Below, piece by piece: positions 12,101-25,216 of a stretch of 64,000 nucleotides of DNA (positions are counted from its first letter, which is position 1; the number at the start of each line of letters is the position of its first letter). Position numbers and translations under genes: made by a program. Source of the DNA: Halichondria panicea (Eukaryota; Porifera; Demospongiae; Suberitida; Halichondriidae); NCBI RefSeq assembly GCF_963675165.1, contig NC_087380.1, positions 3,897,803 to 3,961,802 of the forward strand, written 5' to 3'. Below the pieces are notes generated by a model. That model saw only the letters and a list, made by a program, of their open reading frames with translations, was not told the DNA's origin and searched no databases.

Positions 12101-13445
12101 AAATGTGATGGTGACAGTTGCCTTGGTAACACCTGCTTGCCCAGATTTGTACACCAGTTCCTGAAGACTACCAGCACGTACCTGAGGTGAGAAATACGAA
12201 TACCGTATAGCGGGTATATTTCGAGGGTATAAATGTTCGCGGTTTTCGCGGATTGAGCCTGTACCGCGAAAATTTATACCCACGAAAATTTATAAAATCT
12301 GGGCGTGTTCAGTATTATTGACCACACCTATCGATAAAAAGGGGGGAAAAAGGCTGAAAGAAGCTAGGCCTGGATTCGAGGCTAACGGTGTGGAGGTACA
12401 GCTGCATGTTGATGTGCGCATGCGCCAAAAGGCTGGAACTCAGACCACGAAAATAAAATCCGCGAAATCCTTTGTAGAGGTCCATCCGCGAAAATTTATA
12501 CCCTCGAAATATACCCGCTATACGGTACACAAACATTAGTTACATAATGAGGAGAAAAGGTTGGCAGGGTTCCATACAAGGTGGGTGCCCTGGGATCGCC
12601 CCCCTCCCTATAAATTAGTGATGTTGTAAAAAAATGTATGAACTATACCAATCTTTGAAGCACAAAAAAATCCAGATAACCATTCCTCAACAAAATAATG
12701 TCCCAGGAGGGGAGGAAACCCGGATCCCCTCAATTAAACGTTTCCCCCTCCAAAAATCTTATATGAAACTTTGGTTGGACCACTTGTTCGTGGCTTTACC
12801 GCAATGTTTACAAAAATGGGAGGGGCTGGCTGGCTGGATGCTAATCACTGAGACCACAAGACTATTAAGGTAGGGCAAGCACAGCTACTAAAAACATATT
12901 GTCACACTCCTAGCTAACTTAGCTAACTTAGGAACCTTACCCCCATCCAATGTACTATCGACAAGACATGAAACGGTTTTGTATAATTATAGGGGAAATC
13001 CCTAATCATGTAGCAGTGTTATTACACTTTGACGTACCATCTTTCTTCTAATTTATACAGCGACACTTGACAAAATATTTACATGGAATTAATACATTAA
13101 TACATAACAGGAAAACCCCACTCGTGTTGAGGTACGTGACACTTGAGGTGAACATTAATACGATGTACAAGTATGCTGTAAAAATTTACAAAGGAATGAA
13201 CATCGCACAAGTTTACAACGTCATGTACGCCCTAGGATTTCAAGCTAAATATGTATCTAGGATATCCAATAATATACCTGAGATAGATTGGATATGCCTA
13301 AGAGGAAGCAGATGGAGTCCAAAATATTAGATTTCCCACTGCCATTCAGTCCAGTGATTGCATTGAATTGAGGGTCAAATCCACAGATCTCTGTCCTCTG
13401 GGCGTATGACTTGAATCCATCCAGCACAATCTGTTTCAAATACAT
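9155..13445 (-). CDS. SMC2: SMC2 condensin ATPase, N-terminal part only
   Basis: SMC2 is the condensin SMC ATPase that compacts mitotic chromosomes with SMC4. Six phase-0 exons can be joined: 13445-13278, 12181-12032, 11717-11556, 11248-11141, 10731-10594 and 9295-9155, giving 289 codons. The start is the ATG at 13445. The head begins with [10 protein letters not shown], then the Walker A loop [39 protein letters not shown] and [11 protein letters not shown] follow, then the first stretch of the coiled coil. All match animal SMC2 (about 1200 residues). The last visible exon ends in a plausible donor (AAG then GTTTGC), yet no hinge, second coiled coil, signature motif or Walker B exon is seen in the remaining 9.1 kb on this strand. 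It is therefore a truncated copy, a gene with a very long intron, or an assembly break. It lies head to head with RFX. Confidence 0.88.
9989..10143. repeat. Inverted-repeat element in SMC2 intron
   Basis: The left arm GACACGCGTGCCTCGATTAG pairs with CTAATCGAGACACGCGTGTC on the right. Inner arms TTGCCTTTGCAATAACGTTGAGC and its complement also pair. A partial relative lies near 6945-6990. Confidence 0.75.
10917..11022. repeat. ~105-bp palindromic element (TACYGTAG ends)
   Basis: GTAGTTAACCGTTGAACCGC is answered by GCGGTTCAACGGTTAACTAC with a short loop. The outer ends read TACTGTAG and CTACGGTA, so it belongs to the TACCGT-ended group. It lies in an SMC2 intron. Confidence 0.8.
12201..12527. 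repeat. Inverted-repeat element, family C
   Basis: Starts TACCGTATAGCGGGTATATT and ends AAATATACCCGCTATACGGT(A). The arms carry CGAGGGTATAAATGTTCGCG and its diverged complement. It lies in SMC2 intron 1. A decayed relative sits near 29056-29205. Confidence 0.8.
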
Positions 13446-15789
13446 GCTCTTGATTGATAGGACAGGAAAACTTAGCTGTTAGCTAAATAGCACAAGGTAC
13501 GTAATATTGATGTACAGCACACTTCAAATAGAAAACCTCAGCTGGTAAAGGGCATGCGCATTAAATTTAGTTTACGGATGTGTAGCAGAAGATTACGGAG
13601 ATAAAAAAGGAATTCACACCCTTTGATTTCTTTCACCAAGGAGACGGGCAACCAAGGAAACTCACCAAGACGACAGTAGCCAAGACAACAGCTCGGACAA
13701 AGGAAGACCACCAGGTATATTAAAAGATGGCTGCCGTGCGTATCTAGTCTGTTCTATACTATAGAGTAGATAAGTTTCTCATAGATTAGGCCAATGAAAG
13801 CCTGTAAAATAATAAATCAAGTTTCCTGTACTTTGCATTTGGTGGCCATTTTAACACACATGTGGTCAGTCAACCATACATCTGTACAAGGGACAGCTGC
13901 TTCTTTGGTAGGTCCCCCCCATATCTAGTAACTCATAGCCATAGCGTACAATGGTTAATAACCACTGTACCCCCACACACGAAAGACACTCAAGTATATT
14001 TCTTCCACCTATTGTAGTGTACTTATCCACTATTGTGTGTTTACGGTAAAATTTCACACGGAGTATATAAACTGCCTAGTTCCCCTATAAATCTGCTTGG
14101 TTCAATACTTGGTTGAGCCTTGTCGATGTCGTAGTGACACTATTGAGTTTGAGGTTGTGTGTGCAATCACAACCGGTCAGAACTACGTAGCTACTCAGCA
14201 ATTTAAGGAATGTGTGATAGAAGAGCCTGTACACTGAATTGCTGGAGTAATTTGTTTGCGTTGTGTCACCCGTGCAATATGTGTGTAGTTCAGGTTCTCT
14301 GGAGTTGGTTGAATAAATCCCATACTTTATTTAATGTACATGTACTGTAAATACATAATCTTGTTAGAATGCAATTAGTAAACCTACTGGTTGTGATTAG
14401 TCGTTTCATTTGACATAGCAAAAAAATGGGGAGGAGGTGAGAATTACGTGTAGACGTGTAGACATGTATGTTCTGCGTTTTAGTGACATTTTTCGACACA
14501 TTATACAACAATGTTATTGTATTACATGTACATGTAGGTTGGGAAAATAGTTTATGACAGATGATCTTTACCATTCACAGTTACTTTGGCTTTTGTAACT
14601 GCAGTGATGTGCCCACACTGGGTCGTGGTGGTTGGTGCTAACTACCTCTAGACCACCACTAGACAAATAGATCAATTTCTATGTCTAAATTACTACAATG
14701 TACCATATTACTACAATGTTTTGCGAGCATCAAACATTTGCGAACTTTGCGAGGGTTGATCAATTCGCAACAAATTATTAAATATACACGATCCTTGCCA
14801 GAACGCAATAGTTAGATCGCAAAGGGTCAAATTTTCTGATTATTTGGCTCATTTGCAAAGGTTTTTCACCCGCAAAATATTCTAGTAATACGGTACATAC
14901 AAATTATAGGCAAATTAATTTTGTGTGTTAGAGATTGCTGATAGAAAAATAGCAACCGCTTTTGCTGGGAACAGCACTGTAAATACACTGTACAGCATAC
15001 ACTGTACAGCAGCATTATTTTCGTGGTGGATAGAATACCATCTCTCCCAGTACGTACTTTTCGACACCATTCACATTGTCAAGCTTGGACCATTCAGTGT
15101 ACTCCTTCCAAGCCAAATATAACGATAACAGGGCAAAAGCTTCTCCTTGACACGCCCACCACATTCTAGAAGTTTATTCATGTCTATTGTATGTACTGTA
15201 CCTTCCATACACATACATAATTATATAGTAACATATTGAAGTATGTGACTGTTGCTGATCATTAATTTTGTATTCAGAGTACTAGCAGCCAAGGTTATTG
15301 ATATGATCGATCAGATTTAAGGGAATGTTTCCATGGTGGGCCATGGTACAAGCTTATGTTAGCCCCTTGTAACTATGGGGTCCTTGTGGTTTCAATACTT
15401 GTGAGAAATTCTCTTGGCAGCTCCCATACACAACATACCCACTTACTCTTTCAGATATTCCAATTACTCTGTGTGCAGTTTTGTTCAATCCACCCCTGTG
15501 GCCTATTCACAAAGTCTTCTCTGTGGCTCAATTACCCACACAATGAATGAGCTTGTGGGGGCACACTACAGCTTTGAATGAAGCAATGGGTACCATCTCA
15601 CTCTTTGATCAAAATTCCATCTGTTTTGAAAATGGGGACAAACGTTTTGACTGCATGATCTACTCATGATTAACTTACGCTACGATAGTTTAGTCCAGGG
15701 AGTGTGTAGCTGGAGTGCATGTTTTGGGGAGTGTAGATTGCTCCATTGTCTTGCAGGACTAAAATTAATATTGTTTTTTTTCCTCACAG
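13446..15789. promoter_or_regulatory. Divergent SMC2/RFX intergenic region
   Basis: SMC2 starts leftward at 13445 and the first RFX coding exon starts rightward at 15790, so promoters for both should lie here. A candidate non-coding 5' exon for RFX ends near 13714, where CCACCAG is followed by GTATAT, but this cannot be confirmed. A TACCAT/ACGGTA-ended inverted repeat occupies 14701-14895. I see no other coding signal. Confidence 0.4.
14701..14895. repeat. Inverted-repeat element, TACC ends
   Basis: Begins TACCATATTACTACAATGTT followed by TTGCGAGCATC, and ends with CACCCGCAAAATATTCTAG then TAATACGGTA. TTTGCGA blocks inside are partly complementary. A related fragment without clear ends is near 52800-52885. 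Confidence 0.6.
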
Positions 15790-15796
15790 GAAAGGC

Positions 15797-18700
15797 ATGA
15801 GTGAGATCAGCTCAACCACCGTGACTCAGCTAGAGGATCCTTCAAGATCTATGCAAGTACAGATGCTACCTCCACAGTCAGCCAGAGGCACCGACATTGG
15901 TGGCACAGTGGTGCACACCGTCACCCCAGCCATGCAAACCTCAGTAACCAATCCATCCAGCCTTCTAACCTCTGTAGCAAGACAAACCATCACCCCTGAA
16001 GTGTCTGCCCAGATCACACAACTTACAGGCTTGAGGCTCCCTGCTGATCAACAACAGAAACTGCTTCTGGCCGCTCAACTTCAGCAACTGACCAAGTCTA
16101 GTGGCTCGCTTCCTGCAAACACTTCGTTTGTAATTCAGTCGGCTTTCCCAGCTGGCAGTATCGCTGTGGTGTCCAGCGCTCATGATACATCCAAAGTGTA
16201 AGTAAAAAAGATGGACATGTGTAGGGAGGTAAATTACTGAAGGCAAATGCAAGGAAATAATACTGTACATCTGTGCTCAAGTTTATGTTTTCTCAGCTGT
16301 TACAAATGTCTCATATCAATTGCCCTTGGTGGCTAGTGATAAGTGTAGTGTGTGGTATCATGATCAATGATAAGTGGATGTGTAAATTAGCATAGTCTAA
16401 GAACTGGTGATTTATAATGTCTTTTCTGCCTGCTGTGTGGTTTTGCTGTTTAAGTTTACATTTCAGGCCCCTGTTATTCTCACCTAGTCTCGCAAGTGCG
16501 ATGTTTTCTTGGAGGAAACGTCTCACTATTGCACTTTGCCGGCAGATTTGACTATGTGTATAGTGGGTATTTTGCCAGTTACCATAAAATGAACGTGAAA
16601 AGAAGGATAATAATTATTAACTTTAAGAAGGCTAATTAATATTTAATGTTGCACCATACCTGGCTGCGAAGGAACTCGGTTGCAAAGAGCTGAGACCCAA
16701 GCAAGAGTCTACGTGTGATATTGGTTAATTAACGAGTATCTTGCAGGTTACTACATTCCTCAGTGCAACAGATTCCTCAGTGCAACAGAATCAGTGCAAT
16801 AGTGACCAGACATTCCCTCCCCCCCAAACGTCTGCTCGCGAGACTACTTCTCAACAGCCTGGAAGTAGAGGCTAACTGCAACTCCCACTATTATAATTAT
16901 CTTATTCAAGCACCCCCCCCCCCCATATAATTCTCATAAACACTTCAATTAGCGCTATTATCAGCTAGCAACAATTGCACAGTATATCAAACCACATTTT
17001 ACAAAACTGTAACCAAGACAGGTTGTTGTGCATACGATCTTGCAAGACACCCACTCACTTTTGCAAGGGAACTTCCTGTTGGAAGCAATACTGAATTCCA
17101 CAGTTATCAAATTAGTATCCATGGAGATTAATATAAAACGAATAGCTGTGGTAGAATATATAAAGGTGTAGAGGAGAGAGTGATTGAAAGAGCTAGTCAA
17201 GACTGCAATACTACTTAGTCAGGAGCAGTCGCTTTGCAGCGTTAATAGATCTATATCAAGTTGCCTGAGCAAGACCATTCAAGTCTGCAAATTTTTCTCT
17301 ACAGTTTGTTCATCACCTGGCTTGATGCTTAGCGTAATGCAGTCACACGGGCAAGGTATGCCTTACGAAGCTCCTCCACCTGCCTGCGTATACTCAACTA
17401 GTCCCTACCAGCACTACCCTCCTCACTGCACAACTCAAGTACATCTTCAGCAGAGCCCCAATCATCTTGGATCACTACCGCTGCAGCCCATGAGAATAAA
17501 GGCCGAGCCTCACGGTCTGCAGGATATGGCCTACTCGTGTCTAGGGTGAATAACCTAGCTAGAGCTAGAGCTAGATTGCGCTGTATCGGATTGTACTAGT
17601 TGTAGCTTTGAGCTGGAAATGCTGAGTCGGCATGTAGCTGGTGAGCCTGGACAAAAGTTTCCATGGTTGCGGGAATGTAGCTACCAAGGGGACATTCCTA
17701 TAGCAGGAGCTAGCTAGGATGTGCAGGAAACTTAGTGTGAATCTGAAAATTGTGTGTATGTGACTGGTTTAATAGTGTGTAGATACAAATACAAATACAA
17801 GAAGACATTGAATTTACAATCTCTAGTTTCAGCTTAGAATCTACGCTGGTAGCGCTAATGCTGCAAATGATTATCTGCCACCACTTTAATTATTATGGTA
17901 TGTTTTCAATCGTAATTATTTCGTTATTTTCCTTGTTTATAGGTCGAGCCAGTTTGTGTCCCCTTATGTTGACACAACGGCTGGTATCCCCCAGTCGACC
18001 ATGATCAGTCTACAGCAGCAGCAAGGGCTTCAGTCTGGTTCCTACTATGAGGCGTCTCTTCAACAGATGGGAATGCATGGTGACCCTTCAATGCAGCACA
18101 CCACAAGGGCACATCCTCAGACGGTGAGTGTCTGCTCATTCAGGTTAATTGATACCATCTGTACTTGGCTTGGGGTGCAGTAGTGGTACCTGACATTGGG
18201 AACTTCAACGTGTGTACTCTACCCTACTTGTTACAGTATTTAATTAAACAATTTCCCTGGGCATAAGCTTCTTCTTGAGGTTGTGACTGAGACTGTTGTA
18301 TTGTAATCCTATTACCTGCATTAATAGGATGAGACCGGCTGTGGAAGATACAGCTTGGTAGTGTGTTAGTATACTTACTCCGTCTGTGGAGGATGCAGCG
18401 TGGTAGTAGGTTAGTATACTTACTCCGTATTGCAGTAACCTTTGGTATTTTCCCTTTGGATAAGTTACACACTCGGCATTCTATCTACCCTTTTCTAGCA
18501 TTCTCCCCTTAGGACTTTAGAGTAGTGTTCTTGAATAAATTACGTGTACTCGGCATTCTATCAACCCTTTTAGCATTCTCCCCTTAGGACTTTAGAGTAG
18601 TGTGGTTGCATGCTCTAGGATAAATTAGGGACGGCTGCTCAGACATTATCTTTCTAGTACTTTCCCTCAGGACTGTGGAGTAGTGTGGTTGCATGCTCTT

Positions 18701-21700
18701 GGATAAATTACGTGCACTCAGCATTCTATCAACACTTAGTATTCTCCCCTTAGGACTGTAGAAGTGTTGTTGCATGTTCTTGGATAAATTACTCGGCATT
18801 CTATCAACCCTTCTAGCTAAGTTCAATTGTCCTCCCTAAGAGGCAATCAATTGTTTCTATTGTATTTAGTGTTAGGGAGTGTTAGCGGAGATCCTGCTAT
18901 CCCATTCTTATGAAAATGATGTGGTTAATATCCTCTATATAGTGTACACAAGCCTAGATGCAAAGCTGGTGATGTATAACTATCAAGCTGTATACTTACT
19001 TTTACGTACATACACGTAGGTCGTACGCAATTGAATGTACTGATTGTTAGAATATAATTGTGAAAAGTCTTAGCTAATTCCTGCCACCATGCTCTCACTT
19101 TTGTGACCTGTAATTAGGCTAATTATTGGCAACATGCAATCAATTGTCACGTAATTGCAGACTGAAAACAGTGTCATTCCATGCCCAATAGTGATCACTA
19201 CCCTTACAGAGAAAGGCCATGTTTGTATTATACTAGCTACTCCTCTAATTGATATTTCTTCTGCCCTGAGCACCTGGTAAATTGTATTACACTGGGCTAT
19301 GTACTTTCACTTTAGTCTGAAAATTACCCCATCCCCTCCAAAAATTGTGAAAGTATTGTACATGTATTATTGGTTGCTACTGAGTTTGATTAGTACTCAT
19401 TATTATTGCAGGTCCAATGGTTGCTTGAGAACTATGAAACTGCTGAGGGAGTTAGTCTGCCCAGGAGCACTCTTTACAACCATTACCTGAGGCATTGTGC
19501 TGCGACTAAGATTGACGCTGTCAATGCAGCAAGTTTTGGGAAGCTTATACGGTCCGTTTTTATCGGACTGAAAACAAGAAGGCTTGGTACCAGGTATGCC
19601 TAATTTACGTAGCTCTTATATACTTCATTTTATCTTTTTCTGTTCTCAATTACTTTGTTGTATAACTTGAATAAGCTGAAGCCATTTCAGTGTATATACC
19701 CATGAAACCCATGAACAATAATTGTGACATAACACCCTTCCAGGTTGGTTGAAAAATTGCATAACACACTGTAATACCTTCTGTGTAGGGGTAACTCTAA
19801 GTACCACTACTATGGCATCAGGATAAAGCCTGACTCACCTCTGAGTACCTTCCCAACCGATGAGGCTGAGATGCCTACAGTTGCAATGAGACAACCTTCT
19901 CAGTCTTCTGCAAGGTGGGCCATCACAGTTTCTTTTATGTTTTAGGTCAATTTTTGCTTAAGTGAATTCTGACTTTGTGACTGCCATCTATAATTATGCT
20001 GAAATTAATTGATTCATTGTCCAGCAATTGTTGTCCAACAGTGTGCCCCCAAATTGAAGCAGTCATCATAATTATTTGTACATGATCCCTCTCACAGAGA
20101 GTATGTGTCCAATGACAGCCCGACTGAAGCAGGAGATGGAAACACTCAGCCACAGGATCTCACACCAGCACAACAGCATCAGCAGTATCTGGGGGAGACC
20201 AAGCCAGAGCTGACACCATTCCCTGAGATAGACTGGAATGGATTTTCTGTACCAGGTACTGTCTTGTCCCTTGCATGCACACGTTTCATTTCTAATTCTC
20301 AATGGCTAGTTATGACCTAAGCATTGATGGTGAAATCCTCTTATTCAACCCTTGTAATATTGAGTATTGCAGTTCAGCATTTAGTATCAAAACTAGTTGC
20401 ATGATGTTGTTTCGTAGCGTCTTTCATCGGAACGTTGCGGTTCATAGTTTGATCATCATACATACACTGTAACTATTGTGGTAATTTTATGCTGTACTAG
20501 TGTTTAGCCTACATCTGCTAATGCGGTAACTGCTACTAATACAAGGACAATTGTGTGGTTCTTCTAATGATAGCGCTGCCATGGTACTAGTCACCCCTTT
20601 ATGAGACTATTGTGGTAACTTTCATGTATTAGCAGCGGTCCAATGACATGACCTCACCACTTAAATAAATGGTCTCAAATTTTGCGTAGCCATGTAGGCA
20701 AAGGACCACAACAAAGTTACGAGCTATATTCAAAGGGCTGTCCAAATTCCATGGTTGATTTCTAGGCGATATCCTTTTAACAGTTTGTGCAGTAAATTAG
20801 TAAAGTAATATTTGTGGGTTGGTGAAGAGAAATTCTTGGAACTACAAATGTGCTTTCCAGGAACTTCTGCCCTCACAGTATAATTTGGCCAAGTTTCCAT
20901 GGCAACCAAGGTTGTCCTTTGTTTGCCCTGAGATATTGGCCCACACTTAGAGTGATTCCAGAATCTAGATATTATTTTTTAGTGCACTCTTTATGTGGGT
21001 ATAAGATCATTCCCATGGAACTTCCTGTTGTGCTTCAAAGGAAACTTCAAAGTCACAAAGTTAACTACATTAATTGTATTGCAGTGTATAAAGTATTGAA
21101 CAGTTCTTATCAAGTCTATGACCATATGTAATTTTCCTTCAATTAGGCTCTATTACACAAGATGACATCAGCGAATTCACTGCCATCTACAGAGAACATT
21201 GTGAGGTAAGAAGAACAAGTTTACTAAATTCCTGGTAGTTACAACACTTCCAGAATTAATTATGTTTCCTGTTGTTGGGCTCCCTTCCAGAATTAATTAT
21301 AATTATGTTTCCTGTTGTTGCAGGCTATCTTGGACGTTGTGATCAACCTCCAGTTCCAAATGGTGGAGAATCTGTGGCACCACTTTTGGGCCGACAGCAA
21401 GTCTTCATCTCCACCGTGAGCATTGTAACATTCATGTACACTACAATGTATATAATAATGTATGTACACAGCTTATTATGTGTGAGTGTTAGTGTACAAG
21501 CTGGCTTTATGTTATGTCTCAATGAACTGTACACAAACAAAAAGTTCTGCTTCCATGCATGCAGTGCGGATCTCTCTTTTGACGAGGACAATGACCATCA
21601 GCTCCCCAAGCAAAAGTTGGTCCTGTTAGCCAGCTGCCAGCCTGTGGTGGCCTATCTTAAACACTGTGACCACACTCTCTACCAGTGCATTGTGGATTAT

Positions 21701-24700
21701 CTCATCCCAGAGGTCCTGCACCCAATACCGGGGACACTCACTCAGGCAATTCGAAACTTTGCCAAGAGTTTGGAAACTTCTCTCTCAGGCAGTCTGCATG
21801 GATATCCATCAAAATTTGTCAAGGCCAAGGTACATGGTGTCTCTTATCATGTTGCCTATCACTTACACAATGTTCTGAGGGTCATTGGTCAAGGCTATAA
21901 GAATTTGTAGGGCATGTAAACTACACATGTGGTATGTCCTGTTTTCATAGCATTCCCTTACTCTCTTTGTGCATAATTGATTAGCTCTGTCTGTAAGCTG
22001 CATGCTCCTTTGGCCTCTACTCTGCCACACTTCTTAGTTTACATTCCAGGGGGTAGCTCTTGGTTGCTAGGAAGGTAGGAAGGAAGGAAGGAAGTCTTAA
22101 CAGCTGATTCACAATTAGTATAATATGTAGGCTGTGGCTTCTGTTGTCATTTGCTATTATGTGGGCAGCTGTCTGGGTTTTTGGGTTGGTGTACTGAGTA
22201 TACATACATTCTCAGCTCATTCTTGTATTGAAAGCTCTTGTATATGTCATTCTATGGTGCTTTGTATGTGTGAAAAATAATTCTTGTGAGAACTCTTTAT
22301 GTGAAATTTTATGGTTAGGCCTTTTCTGCTGGGTAAAACTAGGATAGCACCACTCCTGTAGCTTTTTGGCTATGTATCGATAAACCCTTCAATTGGTCTA
22401 GAGCTGTTTTTCATTCCTTAGACACACTGTGAAGCCAGAATGGATGCATCGTTGGTATAACACTTGGCACTGTTTGCAAAGCCATAAAAACAATGTCAAC
22501 AACTCCATTTAATATAGAGTGTATAAATAGGTCACCATGTTTCACTGTGCTTCACAGCCAATGTTAGTCTACTATGGGCTCTATTGTGTAACTTGATTAG
22601 CCTGTGCTGGTTGTACATGTAGCTCTAGGATACCAGAGTTATGGTGAAAACATTTGCTCTGAAGGGAATGTAATCATTATAATATGCTAAAATTCAGTTT
22701 GGTATCATATTACATGTGGTTACCACGGAAGTTAAACTAAGGATTTTTTCCCACACCTACATTGTACCAAGATTAGAGCATAGAAATATGTGACTAACTG
22801 TTGTTTTATTCTGACCACAGATTTGCTCAGTGGTTGCGTTCTCTCAAACTCTTCGCCGCTACACATCTCTGAACCACCTCGCTCAAGCAGCCAGGGCAGT
22901 CCTCCAAAACCCTTCCCAAATTAGTCAGATGCTCGCAGACCTCAACAGGGTTGACTTCGTTAATATTCAGGTAAGTATAATTATGGGAAAATCAACAATG
23001 CACCTATTCTTTGGCTGTAATTCTAATAAAGTAATTTGTCGTATCATGTAAACATGTTATTGTTTAGGTTGCTACAATCACTCCAATAGCCCACAGAACA
23101 TTTTCGGTTGTATTTGAACACTGCCTTTTAAATCTGAAATCTCACATGTACATAATGCAATTTACTTGTTGCAGGAACAAGCTTCGTGGGTGTGTGAGTG
23201 TAAAGAATCTCTAGTGGTACAGTTGGAGCAGGACTTTAAAACGACTCTGCAGCAACAACAGTCTTTAGAGCAGTGGGCTGTTTGGCTGGAGGACGTTGTC
23301 AATACTGTACTAGAGCCGTACAGTGGGAGACAGGAATTCGACAAAGCTGCCAGAGAGTTTCTACTCAAATGGTCATTCTATAGGTGAGTTGGAGGTGGTC
23401 GCAGACATACTGTTTTTGTGCAGGCTCAAAGCTGTAGGTCTTTTGTTGACACAATAATTTTCAATGCTTTGTTTAGTCTGCTCGCCCACCTAAGCAGCTT
23501 GTACTAACGCCTACAATATCGCTTGTGTTCATATAAGTAACTGCTATGGTATATATGACAAGTTTCATATTTGTAGCAATGTGTCAATCAATCAAATTCT
23601 CATCTGTTTATAGCTCCATGGTGATCCGTGATCTGACGCTTCGCAGTGCTGCTAGTTTTGGCTCTTTCCATCTAATTCGTCTGCTCTATGATGAATACAT
23701 GTTCTTCCTTATTGAGCACAAAGTAGCTAAGGCTACTGGAAGGACACCGATTGCTGTTATGTCAGAGGTGAGTTTCTGCAACTCTAGTTCATGTAGCTAG
23801 GTGGTAAGAGCAGTTGTCTTTAATTTGCATGGTCCCATGTTCAAATTTCTTCTGTATCACTTTTCCCCCCTACGATTGTGTACAGTACATGTACAAACAA
23901 CGTAGTAATGTGGTAAAGCTGTAATCAAGTTGTTGTGTAAGGTTTCAGTATTATGGTTTCAGTATTAAGATACCAGTTGTGAGGGTGATTGATATGAGGT
24001 AACAAGGTGTGCCTTACCACATAATACCAATATGTGGGTTCCATTTACTTTATCAACATTGCTTTTTGGTATACTCGGCTAAGTAACTCCTTACAAGGTA
24101 GAGAAGAGATTGCATGGGTTAGTCAATGGAAGCTTTAGCTTCTACTACCTGACTCTTAGCAACATTGAAAATAGCAGTCTTGTTTAGACTGGCATACTAA
24201 TGATGTGTTGTTGCTAAGGTGAGATGAGCTAGTTGAGTGGGTGGGATTGGTCTAGCACAAGGGCCTATTCCGGAGTGCTGATATTTGGTATGTCAGCTTT
24301 GGTGCTGTTTCTGTGGGTAGACTGTTTCTGTGGGTAGATTATTTCTTGATTGCAGACATAATTATCTCTTAATTAAATCCAATGCGAGCGTTGAGCTTCC
24401 GTTAATGTGTTGACATTTTCCCACACAGTTTTCAGGCCATTCTAAGAGGGTCTTGGCAGCCAGTGAGAGTGTGATGTCTTCAGACATTCATCAAGATGCA
24501 GGTACTTTGAGAACTGGTCACTATAAGCTGATTGTGTATACATGTATTCAGTGTATAGGCATTGTAGTTATTGGCAGTGCACGAACACAGACCACTAAAG
24601 CTCACACAACATTGGTGTACATGACCTGTAGTTAATGGTTGAGTGATAGTTAGGGGCTTGATTCCTAAACAAGTATCACTTTGTGGTAACTGTTAAGGGT

Positions 24701-24803
24701 ATCACCTTTGTAATTATACAAAATCCACGCTCATAATTGTTCTATGTGCTGTACAGACGATGAAGACTCTCCTCCATCCAACAAGAGGCAGAAGTTACAG
24801 TGA
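15797..24803 (+). CDS. RFX family transcription factor (RFX1/2/3-like)
   Basis: RFX proteins bind X-box promoter motifs and, in animals, drive ciliary genes. Exons seen: 15790-16197 (ATG 15797), 17305-17545, 17943-18123, 19412-19593, 19789-19914, 20098-20255, 21147-21205, 21324-21415, 21565-21829, 22821-22970, 23175-23383, 23614-23767, 24429-24501 and 24757-24803. All joins keep frame except the first, so a small exon or another splice site is probably missed between 16.2 and 17.3 kb. The N-terminus is Gln/Thr/Ser-rich (activation-type). The winged-helix DNA-binding domain spans two exons ([28 protein letters not shown], then SKYHYYGI). Dimerisation regions follow, including [15 protein letters not shown] and [20 protein letters not shown], which are hallmarks of RFX1-3. 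A short acidic/basic tail ends SNKRQKLQ. Sharing both DNA-binding and extended dimerisation domains places it in the RFX1/2/3 group; orthology to one vertebrate member cannot be set. Confidence 0.93.
18280..18835. repeat. Tandem repeats in RFX intron
   Basis: Between 18340 and 18430 a ~45-bp unit (GGTAGTGTGTTAGTATACTTACTCCGT) occurs twice with small changes. From about 18470 to 18830 an ~85-bp unit follows, containing CGGCATTCTATCAACCCTT, AGCATTCTCCCCTTAGGACT and GTTGCATGCTCTTGGATAAATTA-type blocks, about four copies with drift. Confidence 0.75.
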
Positions 24804-25216
24804 CAAAGTGCCCTCAGTGGTTAACTGAACTCATCCAAAACTACATAATAATTATCCACCTATAATTATGTTAGAATATGTATTAGCCGCACTTTTATAT
24901 AATCTTATATCTTATTTAGGTTTCATAAGTACAGTGAGCATTATTATTTTATCATTCATACAAAGATTTATTGTTATAACTTGTGACTTGACTGTGCATG
25001 TGTTAAAGGTGATATAAATGGAGGAAACCTTCACAGTTCACACATTCCCTCTGAATAGTGCACTGCAAACTTTTACGTTTAGGTATTTCAAATAGTAATA
25101 ATTATGTATAATCATCATTTAGGATAGCTATAGTGCTAACAGTAGGGTTGGGTAATATACAGAGGGTAATAATAACAGTGCATGACCTGACATTTACTGC
25201 GCATGCGTGAATTATA

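Noticed and set aside
16745-16865. Possible missing RFX exon after an acceptor at 16747
   Set aside because: It opens in a usable phase but ends in the wrong phase for the next exon, and the peptide does not resemble RFX activation regions.
21272-21910. A continuous 212-codon plus-strand frame in RFX
   Set aside because: It spans an exon, an intron and part of another exon in mixed frames. The true exons (21324-21415, 21565-21829) join with a phase change.
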